A program made the translations under genes and the position numbers. Of a stretch of 64,000 bases of DNA, positions 8,992 through 17,186 are shown piece by piece (position 1 is the stretch's first letter; each line of letters starts with the position of its first letter). The notes under the pieces are model-generated. The model saw only the letters and a program-made list of their open reading frames with translations. It had not been told where the DNA came from and made no database searches. Origin of the DNA: an actinobacterium LLX17 (GTDB lineage Bacteria; Actinomycetota; Actinomycetes; Propionibacteriales; Nocardioidaceae); assembly GCA_000471045.1 (NCBI GenBank), contig KI301992.1, positions 502,217 through 566,216 of the forward strand, written 5' to 3'.

Positions 8992-10239
8992 ATGGCTGGA
9001 GCCGACGGCGACGACCTGAGCAGGACCGTCGATGCGGTGTGGCGCATCGAGGGTGCTCGGGTCGTCGCCACGCTGGCTCGCATGGTGGGTGACCTGGGCC
9101 TGGCTGAGGACCTCGCGCAGGAGGCGGTGGCAGAGGCGCTGGAGCAGTGGCCCGAGACGGGCGTGCCGCGCAACGCCGGTGCCTGGCTGACGGCGGTCGC
9201 CAAGCGCCGGGCCATTGACGGCTGGCGGCGTCGTGACCGGCTCGACGAGCGGTACCGGGCCATCGCTCACGACCTCGACGAGCTGGCTGACGACGAGTGG
9301 GTGCCGATCGAGGACGACGTTCTCCGTCTCGTGTTCGCCGCCTGCCACCCGGTACTGACGCGAGAGGCGCAGGTCGCCCTGACGCTGCGGGTGGTCGCCG
9401 GTCTCTCGAGTGACGAGATCGCCCGCATGTTCCTCGTCCCCTTGACGACCATGCAGGCACGGATCACGCGGGCCAAGAAGACGTTGACGACAGCGCGGGT
9501 GCCGTTCGAGGTGCCCGACCACACCGAGTGGCCGCAGCGTGTCGGGGGAGTGCTGTCGGTGATCTATCTCGTCTTCACCGAGGGGTACGCCGCGACGAGC
9601 GGCGACCGCTGGGTGCGTACGGAGGTCGCGCAGGAGGCGTTGCGGCTGGGCCGCGTGCTCGCCAGGCTCGTGCCGCAGGAACCGGAGGTGCACGGGCTGG
9701 TCGCGCTGATGGAGCTGCAGGCGTCACGGTTCGCGGCGCGTATCGGGCGCGACGGCCGGCCCGTGCTGCTGGCCGACCAGGACCGCGGCCGGTGGGACCG
9801 CGGCCACATCACCCGCGGGCTGGCGGCCCTCGAACGTGCTGATGCTCTCGGCAAGGGGAGAGGCCCGTACGCCCTGCAGGCCGCCATCGCCCAGTGTCAT
9901 GCGGAGGCTCGCAGTGTCGACGAGACCGATTGGGAGACCATCGGCCTGATCTACGGGGCTCTCGCGCAGCTGACGCCCAACCCGGTGGTCGACCTGAACC
10001 TTGCCGTGGCGGTCGCGATGGCGAAGGGCCCCGCCGCGGGCCTGGCGATGGTCGACCAGCTGGCCGCCGACGACGTGCTCGCCGGGTCGCACCTGCTGCC
10101 GAGCGTGCGCGGTGAGCTGCTGGCCCAGCTCGGCCGGTTCGACGAGGCGCGCTCGGAGCTGATCATCGCCGCGAGCCTGGCGCGCAACGAGCGCGAACGC
10201 GCCGTGCTCGAGGAGAAGGCGGCCGGCCTTCGGACGTGA
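8992..10239 (+). CDS. ECF42-type RNA polymerase sigma factor
   Basis: 415 residues, more than twice the size of a simple ECF sigma factor. Residues ~5-170 hold sigma region 2 (LAEDLAQEAVAEALEQWP) and region 4 (LTLRVVAGLSSDEIARMFL). The remaining ~240 residues are the helical DUF6596/TPR-like C-terminal extension (VYLVFTEGYAATSG, PNPVVDLNLAVAVAMA) that defines ECF42 and replaces an anti-sigma factor in controlling activity. It is encoded directly behind its usual DGPF partner. The start ATG 8992 is four bases after the partner's stop. Confidence 0.92.
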   Translation: MAGADGDDLSRTVDAVWRIEGARVVATLARMVGDLGLAEDLAQEAVAEALEQWPETGVPRNAGAWLTAVAKRRAIDGWRRRDRLDERYRAIAHDLDELADDEWVPIEDDVLRLVFAACHPVLTREAQVALTLRVVAGLSSDEIARMFLVPLTTMQARITRAKKTLTTARVPFEVPDHTEWPQRVGGVLSVIYLVFTEGYAATSGDRWVRTEVAQEALRLGRVLARLVPQEPEVHGLVALMELQASRFAARIGRDGRPVLLADQDRGRWDRGHITRGLAALERADALGKGRGPYALQAAIAQCHAEARSVDETDWETIGLIYGALAQLTPNPVVDLNLAVAVAMAKGPAAGLAMVDQLAADDVLAGSHLLPSVRGELLAQLGRFDEARSELIIAASLARNERERAVLEEKAAGLRT

Positions 10240-10248
10240 TGCCTTGTC

Positions 10249-10272
10249 GGGCCTTCTGTGGCGAGAAGGCCC
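10249..10272 (+). terminator. Hairpin after the ECF42 gene
   Basis: GGGCCTTCT (10249-10257) pairs with AGAAGGCCC (10264-10272). No T-run follows, so termination is plausible but unproven. Confidence 0.45.
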
Positions 10273-10326
10273 CGGAAAGGCTTCACATCTGGAAGGTGAG
10301 GCCGTACCTCCGTCTACAGTGACCCG

Positions 10327-11058
10327 GTGTCCCGGGTGAGAACGGTCGTGGTGCTGCTGGTCGGCGCGGTCGTCGCCTGGCACCTGCTGGTGGTCACCAC
10401 CGCGGCGCTCCCGCCCGAGTCGACGCCGCAGGCCCTGCGACCGCCCTCCGGACACCTGCTGCCGTTCTTCCGCCAGGACTGGCGCCTCTTCGCCCCCAAC
10501 CCCGTCGCCTCGGACCGCTCGCTCCTGGTGCAGCCGGCGTGGCGCGACGAAGAGGGTGGCGTCGAGGTGGGCGAATGGGTCGACGTCACCGACATCGAGC
10601 TCGACTCCGTGCGCCAGCACCTCGTCGGCGGCCGGGGCGGGTACGGCACCAACCGCCTGACTTTCTCGCTCGACCAGCAGTGGGCCGGGCTCCTCGCCGA
10701 CCAGCAAGCGGCGCTGCGCACGCAGGCGGGGGTCACCCCCGAAGCGCCGGCGGACCGCGAGAAGGTCGACGAGCTGCTGAGCGGCGCCGACGCCCCCGAG
10801 TACGTGCGCAACGGGTTCCTCGACACCGATGACGCGACGATCCGTCTGGCGACCGACGTCCTGCGCACCCTCGAGCCGGACCGCGAGCTCGTGGCGGTGC
10901 GCTACGCGGTCGAGAACCATCCGGTGCGGCGCTGGGAGGACCGCGACGCCGAGGCTCGCCCCGAACCCACCCAGCGTGACGGCTTCTGGTGGGTGCCTGC
11001 GGAGGACGATCCCGATCGTCGCGCTGCGATCGCCGACTACGTGCGGAGGCACCAGTGA
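10327..11058 (+). CDS. DUF5819 family protein (copy 1)
   Basis: 243 residues. One N-terminal membrane segment (about residues 3-25), then an extracellular part with the family motif PFFRQDWRLFAPNP near residue 50 and a conserved WVDVTDIE segment. TACAGT ends six bases before the GTG, so the transcript is probably leaderless. Its stop overlaps the HTTM gene start (GTGA). DUF5819 with an HTTM protein resembles, in order and motif (FxQxWxxF.NP), the SdpA-SdpB pair of Bacillus, which matures the SdpC toxin; that parallel is my inference. Confidence 0.87.
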   Translation: MSRVRTVVVLLVGAVVAWHLLVVTTAALPPESTPQALRPPSGHLLPFFRQDWRLFAPNPVASDRSLLVQPAWRDEEGGVEVGEWVDVTDIELDSVRQHLVGGRGGYGTNRLTFSLDQQWAGLLADQQAALRTQAGVTPEAPADREKVDELLSGADAPEYVRNGFLDTDDATIRLATDVLRTLEPDRELVAVRYAVENHPVRRWEDRDAEARPEPTQRDGFWWVPAEDDPDRRAAIADYVRRHQ

Positions 11059-12053
11059 GCGCCGCGGCCACCCGTCCGGGCTTCGTCGAGACGGCGGTCG
11101 ACGCCGTGACGTCGAGTCGCTGGTCGTTGTACGGGCTCGCGGCCACACGCATCGCCCTGGGCCTCACGGTCGCGGTGCAGCTGATCATCAATGCGCCGGA
11201 CCGTGGCTACACCTGGGGTGCCGGCGCGCGCTGGGGACTGCCGCTGCGCGACACCGGCGTCTGGGCCGACTGGCCGATGTGGGTGGCCGACGCCGGACCC
11301 GTGCTGTTCACCACCGTCTACCTGGCCACGATCGTGGCCGCGCTGCTCATGGCGGTCGGCCTGTTCACCCGCTGGACGACCATCGCGACGCTGGTGCTCT
11401 GGATGAGCCTGTTCGTCGCCGCTCCGCTGATCGAGACCGGTGGCGACGCCATCTTGCGGATGACCCTGGCCTACCTCGTCCTCAGTGACTGCGGGGCGCG
11501 CTTCTCGCTCGACGCTCGGCGCGAGGCCGCGGGGCGCCGCCGGCCGCTGCGCGAACGCATCCCGGGCTGGTGGATCGCGCTCTGGAACAACGTGGCCGTC
11601 GTGCTGATCGCCCACCAGATCGTGATGGTCTACGTCGGCTCCTCGCTCTGGAAGCTCGAGAGCGACCGGTGGGTCGACGGAACGGCCGTCTACTACCCCC
11701 TGAGCACCGAGCAGTTCTCGCCGTGGCTCGATCAGCTCGGCTGGTTGTACGGCTGGGCGCCGTTCGTCCTCGGAGCCACGTGGAGCTCGCTCGTGGTGCA
11801 GTTCGTCTTCCCGCTGCTGCTGCTCAACCGCTCGACGCGGCTGGTGGCCTTCGTGGTGCTGACCGGGATGCACCTGGGCATCGGCTTCCTGATGGGCATC
11901 ATGTACTTCTCGATGGTGATGATCGCCGCCGACGCGGTGCTGGTGAGTGACGACTCGTGGCGTCGGGCGGCGCGGGCCGTGCGGACGCGACGCTGGCGGC
12001 GGGGACAGGTTTCCGACAGGCCGGACGCAGTTGTCACGCCTGAGAGGCTGTGA
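11055..12053 (+). CDS. HTTM-domain membrane protein (copy 1)
   Basis: 332-residue polytopic membrane protein of the HTTM family, related to the membrane part of vitamin-K-dependent gamma-glutamyl carboxylase and to SdpB. Seen: an N-terminal TRIALGLTVAVQL helix, a CGARFSLD turn, the family segment YVGSSLWKLESDRWVDG followed by YYPL, and about seven hydrophobic helices. GTG 11055 overlaps the DUF5819 stop, so the two are translationally coupled and probably form a complex. Whether any carboxylase or epoxidase activity remains is unknown. Confidence 0.88.
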   Translation: MSAAATRPGFVETAVDAVTSSRWSLYGLAATRIALGLTVAVQLIINAPDRGYTWGAGARWGLPLRDTGVWADWPMWVADAGPVLFTTVYLATIVAALLMAVGLFTRWTTIATLVLWMSLFVAAPLIETGGDAILRMTLAYLVLSDCGARFSLDARREAAGRRRPLRERIPGWWIALWNNVAVVLIAHQIVMVYVGSSLWKLESDRWVDGTAVYYPLSTEQFSPWLDQLGWLYGWAPFVLGATWSSLVVQFVFPLLLLNRSTRLVAFVVLTGMHLGIGFLMGIMYFSMVMIAADAVLVSDDSWRRAARAVRTRRWRRGQVSDRPDAVVTPERL

Positions 12054-12214
12054 CAAGCATCTCGCTCAGTCCGCGCACAGGTTCGAGATGCTGAGGTGGC
12101 GCTGAGAATGTGGTTAACTGTGCCGGGGTCGAGAGCCACGGGCTTTTGACCTGCATGAACGCGGGGGGCGGGTCCCCCCAACCCGCCCCAGAGACAATCG
12201 AGGAGACAGTCTCC

Positions 12215-13864
12215 ATGAAGAACATCGGCAAGAAGGTGATCGGAGCCGGCGTCGCGACGCTGCTCGTCACCACCGCCGCCACGATCAACGCCAACGCGGC
12301 GCTCGTCACCGAGTACAAGTCCTACGCGGAGTCGCAGTACATCACCGCGAGTGGCCAGCTGCTGGGCGACCAGCTCATCGATCCCCTCGCCGACGTTCTT
12401 GAGGGCGGCGACTTCGACGGTGCCAGCACCGCCGGCGCCCAGGCGCTCGTCGACACCCTCGCGGGCACCCCCGAGACCGACGGCCCCAACTTCGTGGAGA
12501 GCCCGCTTCAGGGCCTCGACGCGCTGACCGGCCCCCTCGGCGACCTGCTCGGCTCCGACGGAGTTGGCGTCGTCGGCAGCTACGCCTTCGCCGAGCGCGA
12601 GTCGTCTGCCGCAGGCTCCGGTGCGGTCACCAACCAGGGCATCGTCAACGTCGACACCCTCGACCCGACCACCGCCCCGAACGCGTCGCTGAACCTCACT
12701 GCCCCCGGCGCTCCGCTCGAGGCCCTCAGCCCCCTGGCGAACGTCGTGCTCGACCTCGGTGCGGCCGCGTCCAGTGCGACCCTCACGGGTGCCGGTCCGG
12801 GCGCGCTCGACTACGGCATCACTGGTGGCGGCCTCGACATCGAGCTGGCTCTGCTCCAGACCCTCGGTCAGGACCTCGGTGCCGGTCTGAGCACGCTCAC
12901 CAACCTCGGTGTGAACATCCCCGGCGTCATCAGCGCCGAGGTCGTCGGCATCGACAACGTGCTGGGCGCCATCGCCAACACCACCAACAACGGTGTGACG
13001 ATCAACCTCACCGGCCCTGACGCAGGTCTGATCTCGGTCGACGTGCCGACCCTGCTGGAGTCGGCGGGCGTGGACATCAACAACCTGCCGCGCAACTCGC
13101 AGCTGCTGCCGATCGTCGTCGAGGGTCTGACGGCGGAAATCACGAACTTCGTCAACAACCTGGTGGCGAACATCACGGCTGCTGCCGAGACGGTCGCCGT
13201 CGAGGTCAGCGTCCTGGACATCCTGAACCCGGCTCCGCCGGTCGTCATTCCTCTGGGTGAGGCCGTCCTCAACCCGCTGCTGGCGCCGTTGGCCGGTCTG
13301 GTCGACACGCTGGTCACCGAGGCTCTCGACCCGATCGCGACCCAGCTGGGTGCGGCTGTCGCCGACATCCTCACCGAGCTCGAGGGTCTGGTCGACGTCC
13401 GCGTCAACGTCCAGCACTTCGGTTCCGACGCCGACGCCGATCCGGGCAACTACGTCCTGGAGTCCGCTGGCGAGCGCCTGCCGACCACCGACGGCGTCTA
13501 CGCCATCTCGGCGATCCGCGTCACGGCCCTCTCGGCCGCCGGTGCTCCGCTGCTGGCGCTGAACCTGGCCAACTCGCTGGTCGGCCCGAACTCGGCCATC
13601 CAGATCGACGACCAGACGCAGGCGCAGGCTCAGGCCCAGGCGCAGGCGCAGGCGCAGGCGCAGGCGCAGGCCCAGGCGCAGGCCCAGGCGCAGGCCCAGG
13701 CCCAGGCTCAGGCGCAGGGCGGCTTCGTCGACAGCCCCGTCGACACGCTGCCCAGCACGGGTGCATCGAACCTGTGGCCGTTCTGGCTGCTGGGTCTGCT
13801 GCTCGTCGCGCTCGGCACCGCCGCGCTGATCAACGAGAAGCGTCGTCAGACCGCCCTGGTCTGA
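12215..13864 (+). CDS. LPXTG-anchored surface protein, choice-of-anchor G type, with Gln-Ala repeat
   Basis: 549 residues. Signal peptide 1-28 (basic MKNIGKK, hydrophobic core, cut near ANA-A), then a Ser/Thr/Gly/Leu-rich region resembling the choice-of-anchor G families, a (Gln-Ala)16 tract at 469-501, and a sorting signal: LPSTG at 512-516, a hydrophobic segment and a basic NEKRRQ tail. The QA tract would span the wall and push the domain outward. GAGGAGACAG before ATG 12215 is a clear ribosome site. Lying between two DUF5819-HTTM pairs, it is a natural candidate partner for them. No sortase gene is in the window. Confidence 0.85.
   Translation: MKNIGKKVIGAGVATLLVTTAATINANAALVTEYKSYAESQYITASGQLLGDQLIDPLADVLEGGDFDGASTAGAQALVDTLAGTPETDGPNFVESPLQGLDALTGPLGDLLGSDGVGVVGSYAFAERESSAAGSGAVTNQGIVNVDTLDPTTAPNASLNLTAPGAPLEALSPLANVVLDLGAAASSATLTGAGPGALDYGITGGGLDIELALLQTLGQDLGAGLSTLTNLGVNIPGVISAEVVGIDNVLGAIANTTNNGVTINLTGPDAGLISVDVPTLLESAGVDINNLPRNSQLLPIVVEGLTAEITNFVNNLVANITAAAETVAVEVSVLDILNPAPPVVIPLGEAVLNPLLAPLAGLVDTLVTEALDPIATQLGAAVADILTELEGLVDVRVNVQHFGSDADADPGNYVLESAGERLPTTDGVYAISAIRVTALSAAGAPLLALNLANSLVGPNSAIQIDDQTQAQAQAQAQAQAQAQAQAQAQAQAQAQAQAQAQGGFVDSPVDTLPSTGASNLWPFWLLGLLLVALGTAALINEKRRQTALV
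13619..13717 (+). repeat. Hexanucleotide CAG-GCN repeat encoding (Gln-Ala)16
   Basis: Thirty-three codons alternate CAG with GCG, GCC or GCT without interruption. Loss or gain of 6-base units would keep the frame, so the wall-spanning linker could vary in length between strains. Third-position variation of the Ala codons shows the tract is not freshly amplified throughout. Confidence 0.95.
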
Positions 13865-13880
13865 TCCGCATCACGCACAC

Positions 13881-13916
13881 CGAACGCCGGTGACCCTTCG
13901 GGGTCGCCGGCGTTCG
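13881..13916 (+). terminator. Hairpin after the surface protein gene
   Basis: CGAACGCCGG...CCGGCGTTCG arms with an inner GACCC-TTCG-GGGTC stem, 16 bases after the stop. Very stable, but lacks a strong T-run. Confidence 0.65.
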
Positions 13917-13959
13917 GCGTTGCAGAGCCCTTCCGCCGCCGAGCCCTAGGATGGAGCCC

Positions 13960-14697
13960 ATGTCCGAAGCGCCGTCGACCCACGCCCGTGGGTGGCAGCG
14001 ACTCCTGATGCTGACCGTCGCGGGCGTCGTCGTGGTGCACTCGGCCGTCGTGGGGCTGTGGCTGAGCCCCGACAACCCCATCCGGGAGTCCGTGGGGTCC
14101 AGCTTCCTGGCGTCCTACGTGAACCCCTACTTCCAGCAGTCTCCGCGAGCGATGGACCCGGGCGTGCAGTACGCCGACGAGGCGCTGCAGATCCGCGTCC
14201 GGATCCGCGACGAGTCGGGTGAGCCCGTCGAGAGCGAGTGGGTCGACCTCACCGCCGCCGCGATCGACCGCAAGGGCTGGGTGCCCACCCGCATGGATCT
14301 CGCCGCGCGCACGATCGCGGTCAACCTCAACGCCGCCATCCAGGACCTTCCGGGCGACCTGCGCCCGCAGGTCCAGGAGGAAGTCCCGGACGACGAGCTG
14401 CGGAACCTCGAGGTGGCGCTGCAGGACGGTGGCGCGACGCCCGTGGAGACCGCGCGGTACTTCGCCTCGTCGTTCATGGCCGTGCAGTTCGGCACGTTGT
14501 ACGCCACAGGCCTGTGGGACGGTACGGTCGAGCAGGTCCAGGTCCGCGTCGGCCTGCGCCGCGTGCCAGACCACGCCGAGCGGGAGGACGTCCGCCTCGC
14601 CGACGAGGACTTCGAGTGGTTCGATCTGGGATGGCGCGACGCCATCCGCGCGAACGAGGCAGCCCAGCAGGCCTTCGACCAGTACGTGGAGAGGTGA
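13960..14697 (+). CDS. DUF5819 family protein (copy 2, divergent)
   Basis: 245 residues, one N-terminal membrane segment and an extracellular domain. The family's core motif is changed: where copy 1 has PFFRQDWRLFAPNP, this copy has PYFQQSPRAMDPGV, losing the Trp, Phe and Asn. A WVDLTAAAID segment matches copy 1's WVDVTDIE. ATG 13960 is chosen over 13951 because TAGGAT ends seven bases before it, the leaderless pattern. The stop overlaps the next gene (GTGA). Confidence 0.82.
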   Translation: MSEAPSTHARGWQRLLMLTVAGVVVVHSAVVGLWLSPDNPIRESVGSSFLASYVNPYFQQSPRAMDPGVQYADEALQIRVRIRDESGEPVESEWVDLTAAAIDRKGWVPTRMDLAARTIAVNLNAAIQDLPGDLRPQVQEEVPDDELRNLEVALQDGGATPVETARYFASSFMAVQFGTLYATGLWDGTVEQVQVRVGLRRVPDHAEREDVRLADEDFEWFDLGWRDAIRANEAAQQAFDQYVER

Positions 14698-15953
14698 CGA
14701 CGGTGCGAGACACCTGGTGGCGCGCCGTCGACGGCGGCCGTGAGCTGCGGGACGGTGCCGAGCGGTGGCTCTTCAGCGAACGCCACGCGCCCGTCGCACT
14801 GGGCCTGTGCCGCATGCTCATCGGCGTGGCGGTGCTGCTCATCCTCATCGCCAGCTTCGCCGAGCGTGAGCTGTGGGTGGGCAGCGCCTCGGTCTGGGCC
14901 GACCCGGCGCGAGCCGCGACGACCTTCCCCGAGATCGTGCTGGTGCGCGACGCGAGCGACACCGTGGTCACGCTCGTCTACGTGGCCACGATGCTGGCGG
15001 CGGCTGCACTGATCGTGGGCTGGATGACCCGACTGGCCACGGTCGTCACCCTGGTGGGCTTCATCGCCGTGGTGGGCCAGAACCCGATGGTCGGCAACCC
15101 CAGCGACAACGCCATCCGGCTCACGCTGCTGTGGTTGGTGCTCACCCAGGCCGGCGCACGGTGCTCGATCGACCAGCGGCGGCGCGAGACGCGCGAGGCC
15201 ATGGAGGCCGACGTCGCGGCCGGCCTGCGGAGCTTCGACTCCCAGACCGTGCTGCCGCCGTGGCTCGGCATCAGCCTGCACAACATCGGGCTGCTCGGAC
15301 TCGTGGTGCAGACCGTCCTGCTCTACACGACCGCCGGCTTCGACAAGATCGCCCGCGGGGTCTGGCGCAGCGGCGAGGCGCTGTACTACACGACGCAGCT
15401 GCCGGAGTTCCGGCCGTTCCCGGCTCTGTCGGAGGCCGTCAGCGCCAGCCCCGTGGTGCTGGCCGTGCTGACCTACGGCGTGCTCCTGACGCAGCTGTTC
15501 TTCGCGCCCCTCATGCTCACGCGGGTCACGCGCATCATCGCGGCCGGCCTGGCGATCGTGGCGAACCTGTTCTTCGCCGTCGTGTACGGCGCTCCCGCAG
15601 CGGCCCTCGCGATCATCGCCGTCACGCTCGTCGTCGTGCCCGACGACCTGCTCGACGCGGCCGTCGACCGCATCGCTCTGACGGCCGCTCCGGTCACCGA
15701 ACGGCTCGAGGACCTCTGGTTCGCCGTCACCGATCGCATCGTCGACGGCTGGTACGCGCTCACCGACCGGATCCGCGAGATCCTGCCGGGCGGGTCCGAC
15801 GACGACGAGGAGCACGCGCAGCTCGCGGAGCTTGGAGACGGTCGCGAGCCCGAAAAGGTCGAGAGCAGCGCGCGTGACGCCTCCGCCGTCGACGACCTGC
15901 CGGACGACGCGCTCGACGAGCCCGAGTCAGACGACGTGGTCGCGCGGAGCTGA
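14694..15953 (+). CDS. HTTM-domain membrane protein (copy 2, with acidic tail)
   Basis: 419 residues. The membrane core matches copy 1 in layout: LCRMLIGVAVLLILI near the start, a GARCSIDQRRRE turn and TAGFDKIARGVWRSGEALYY as the family segment. It carries ~100 extra C-terminal residues that are charged and end in an Asp/Glu-rich stretch, presumably cytoplasmic. Coupled to the preceding DUF5819 gene by GTGA. Its 3' end overlaps the convergent MFS gene by 27 bases. Confidence 0.86.
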   Translation: MTTVRDTWWRAVDGGRELRDGAERWLFSERHAPVALGLCRMLIGVAVLLILIASFAERELWVGSASVWADPARAATTFPEIVLVRDASDTVVTLVYVATMLAAAALIVGWMTRLATVVTLVGFIAVVGQNPMVGNPSDNAIRLTLLWLVLTQAGARCSIDQRRRETREAMEADVAAGLRSFDSQTVLPPWLGISLHNIGLLGLVVQTVLLYTTAGFDKIARGVWRSGEALYYTTQLPEFRPFPALSEAVSASPVVLAVLTYGVLLTQLFFAPLMLTRVTRIIAAGLAIVANLFFAVVYGAPAAALAIIAVTLVVVPDDLLDAAVDRIALTAAPVTERLEDLWFAVTDRIVDGWYALTDRIREILPGGSDDDEEHAQLAELGDGREPEKVESSARDASAVDDLPDDALDEPESDDVVARS

Positions 15954-17186
15954 CACCTCGGCATCGGGCGAGGGGTCAGGCAGGTCGTCATCTACGGCGT
16001 GACCAGCAGCGCGCCACGCCGCGACCGCCAGCACGATGACCGGCACCGTGAGTGTGGCTGCAGCGGCGTTGAGCGGGCCGAAGCCGCCCCAGAGCATGAC
16101 GAGCCCCGCCAGCAGACCACCGGCAGCTCCCGCGAGGTTCATCGACAGGTCGGCCACGCCCTGGACGGCGGGCCGAGCGACGGGATCGACCGCCGCGGTC
16201 AGCATCGCCGCCCCGGCGATGACCGACGCCGACCACCCGAGTCCCAGCAGGATGAGCCCGATGGTGATCTGCGGCTCGGAGTGCCCGGCCGTACCGGCGA
16301 CGGCGGTGGCCGCCACCAGCGTCACCTGACCGATGACGATCAGCGGTGCCGGGCCGATGCGGTCGCTCAGCCAGCCGAAGACGGGGGAGAGGGCGTACAT
16401 GCCGGCGATGTGCAGGCTGATGGTCAGCCCGATGACCTCGAGCGAGGCGCCGTGGTCCTGCATGTGGACCGGGGTCAGCGACATGACGCCGACCATGACG
16501 CCGTGTGAGGCTGCGATGGCGATGACCGCCGTGCGGACGCGGCCCCGTACGTGAGGCCACGGCTTCATCCGCGGTCGTTCGGCCGCATCGGGTTGAGGTG
16601 CCAGCGGGTCTGGGCGCAGCAGCAGGAACGTCAGCAGCCCCGCGGTCGTGAACGCGGTCAAGGAGAACACCATGGGACCGGCGAGGTCGGGGATGTCGAT
16701 CCGCCCGGCCACTGCGGCGCCCGGGCCGGTGAGGTTGGGCCCGGCGACCGCGCCGACCGTGGTGGACCACACGACGATCGACAGCGAGCGGCCCACGTGG
16801 CGCGGGTCGGCGCGGTCGACCGCGGCGAAGCGCGACTGCAGGTTCGCCGCGGTGCTGACGCCGAACAGGACCAGGCCGAGCAGCACCAGCAGCAACAGCT
16901 CCAGCTGGGCGCCGACGATGGCGACACCCGCACCGCTGGCGCCGATCAGCCAGCCGGCCGTCAGCGCGGGCCGACGTCCGGACCGGATGGCCCAGCGCGA
17001 GAGCGGCACCGTCGCCACTGCGGCCCCGAGGGTCAGCATGACGGTGGCCGTGCCGGCCCAGCCCGACGAGCCGCTGACGTCCTTGACGAGCAGGGCGCCG
17101 ATGGCCAGCCCGGCACCGTTGCCGATGCCGCCGACCACCTGCACCACCGACAGCGACGCGACGGTGCGCCGCTGCGGGAAGGTCAC
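15927..17186 (-). CDS. MFS transporter
   Basis: 419 residues with about twelve membrane segments. Features are the loop RWAIRSGRRPALTAGW after helix 3 (the MFS motif A position) and SPVFGWLSDRIGPAPLIVIG in the second half. GTG 17186 overlaps the stop of the upstream M13 peptidase gene, so both form one transcription unit. Substrate unknown. Confidence 0.87.
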   Translation of the reverse strand: MTFPQRRTVASLSVVQVVGGIGNGAGLAIGALLVKDVSGSSGWAGTATVMLTLGAAVATVPLSRWAIRSGRRPALTAGWLIGASGAGVAIVGAQLELLLLVLLGLVLFGVSTAANLQSRFAAVDRADPRHVGRSLSIVVWSTTVGAVAGPNLTGPGAAVAGRIDIPDLAGPMVFSLTAFTTAGLLTFLLLRPDPLAPQPDAAERPRMKPWPHVRGRVRTAVIAIAASHGVMVGVMSLTPVHMQDHGASLEVIGLTISLHIAGMYALSPVFGWLSDRIGPAPLIVIGQVTLVAATAVAGTAGHSEPQITIGLILLGLGWSASVIAGAAMLTAAVDPVARPAVQGVADLSMNLAGAAGGLLAGLVMLWGGFGPLNAAAATLTVPVIVLAVAAWRAAGHAVDDDLPDPSPDAEVSAPRDHVV

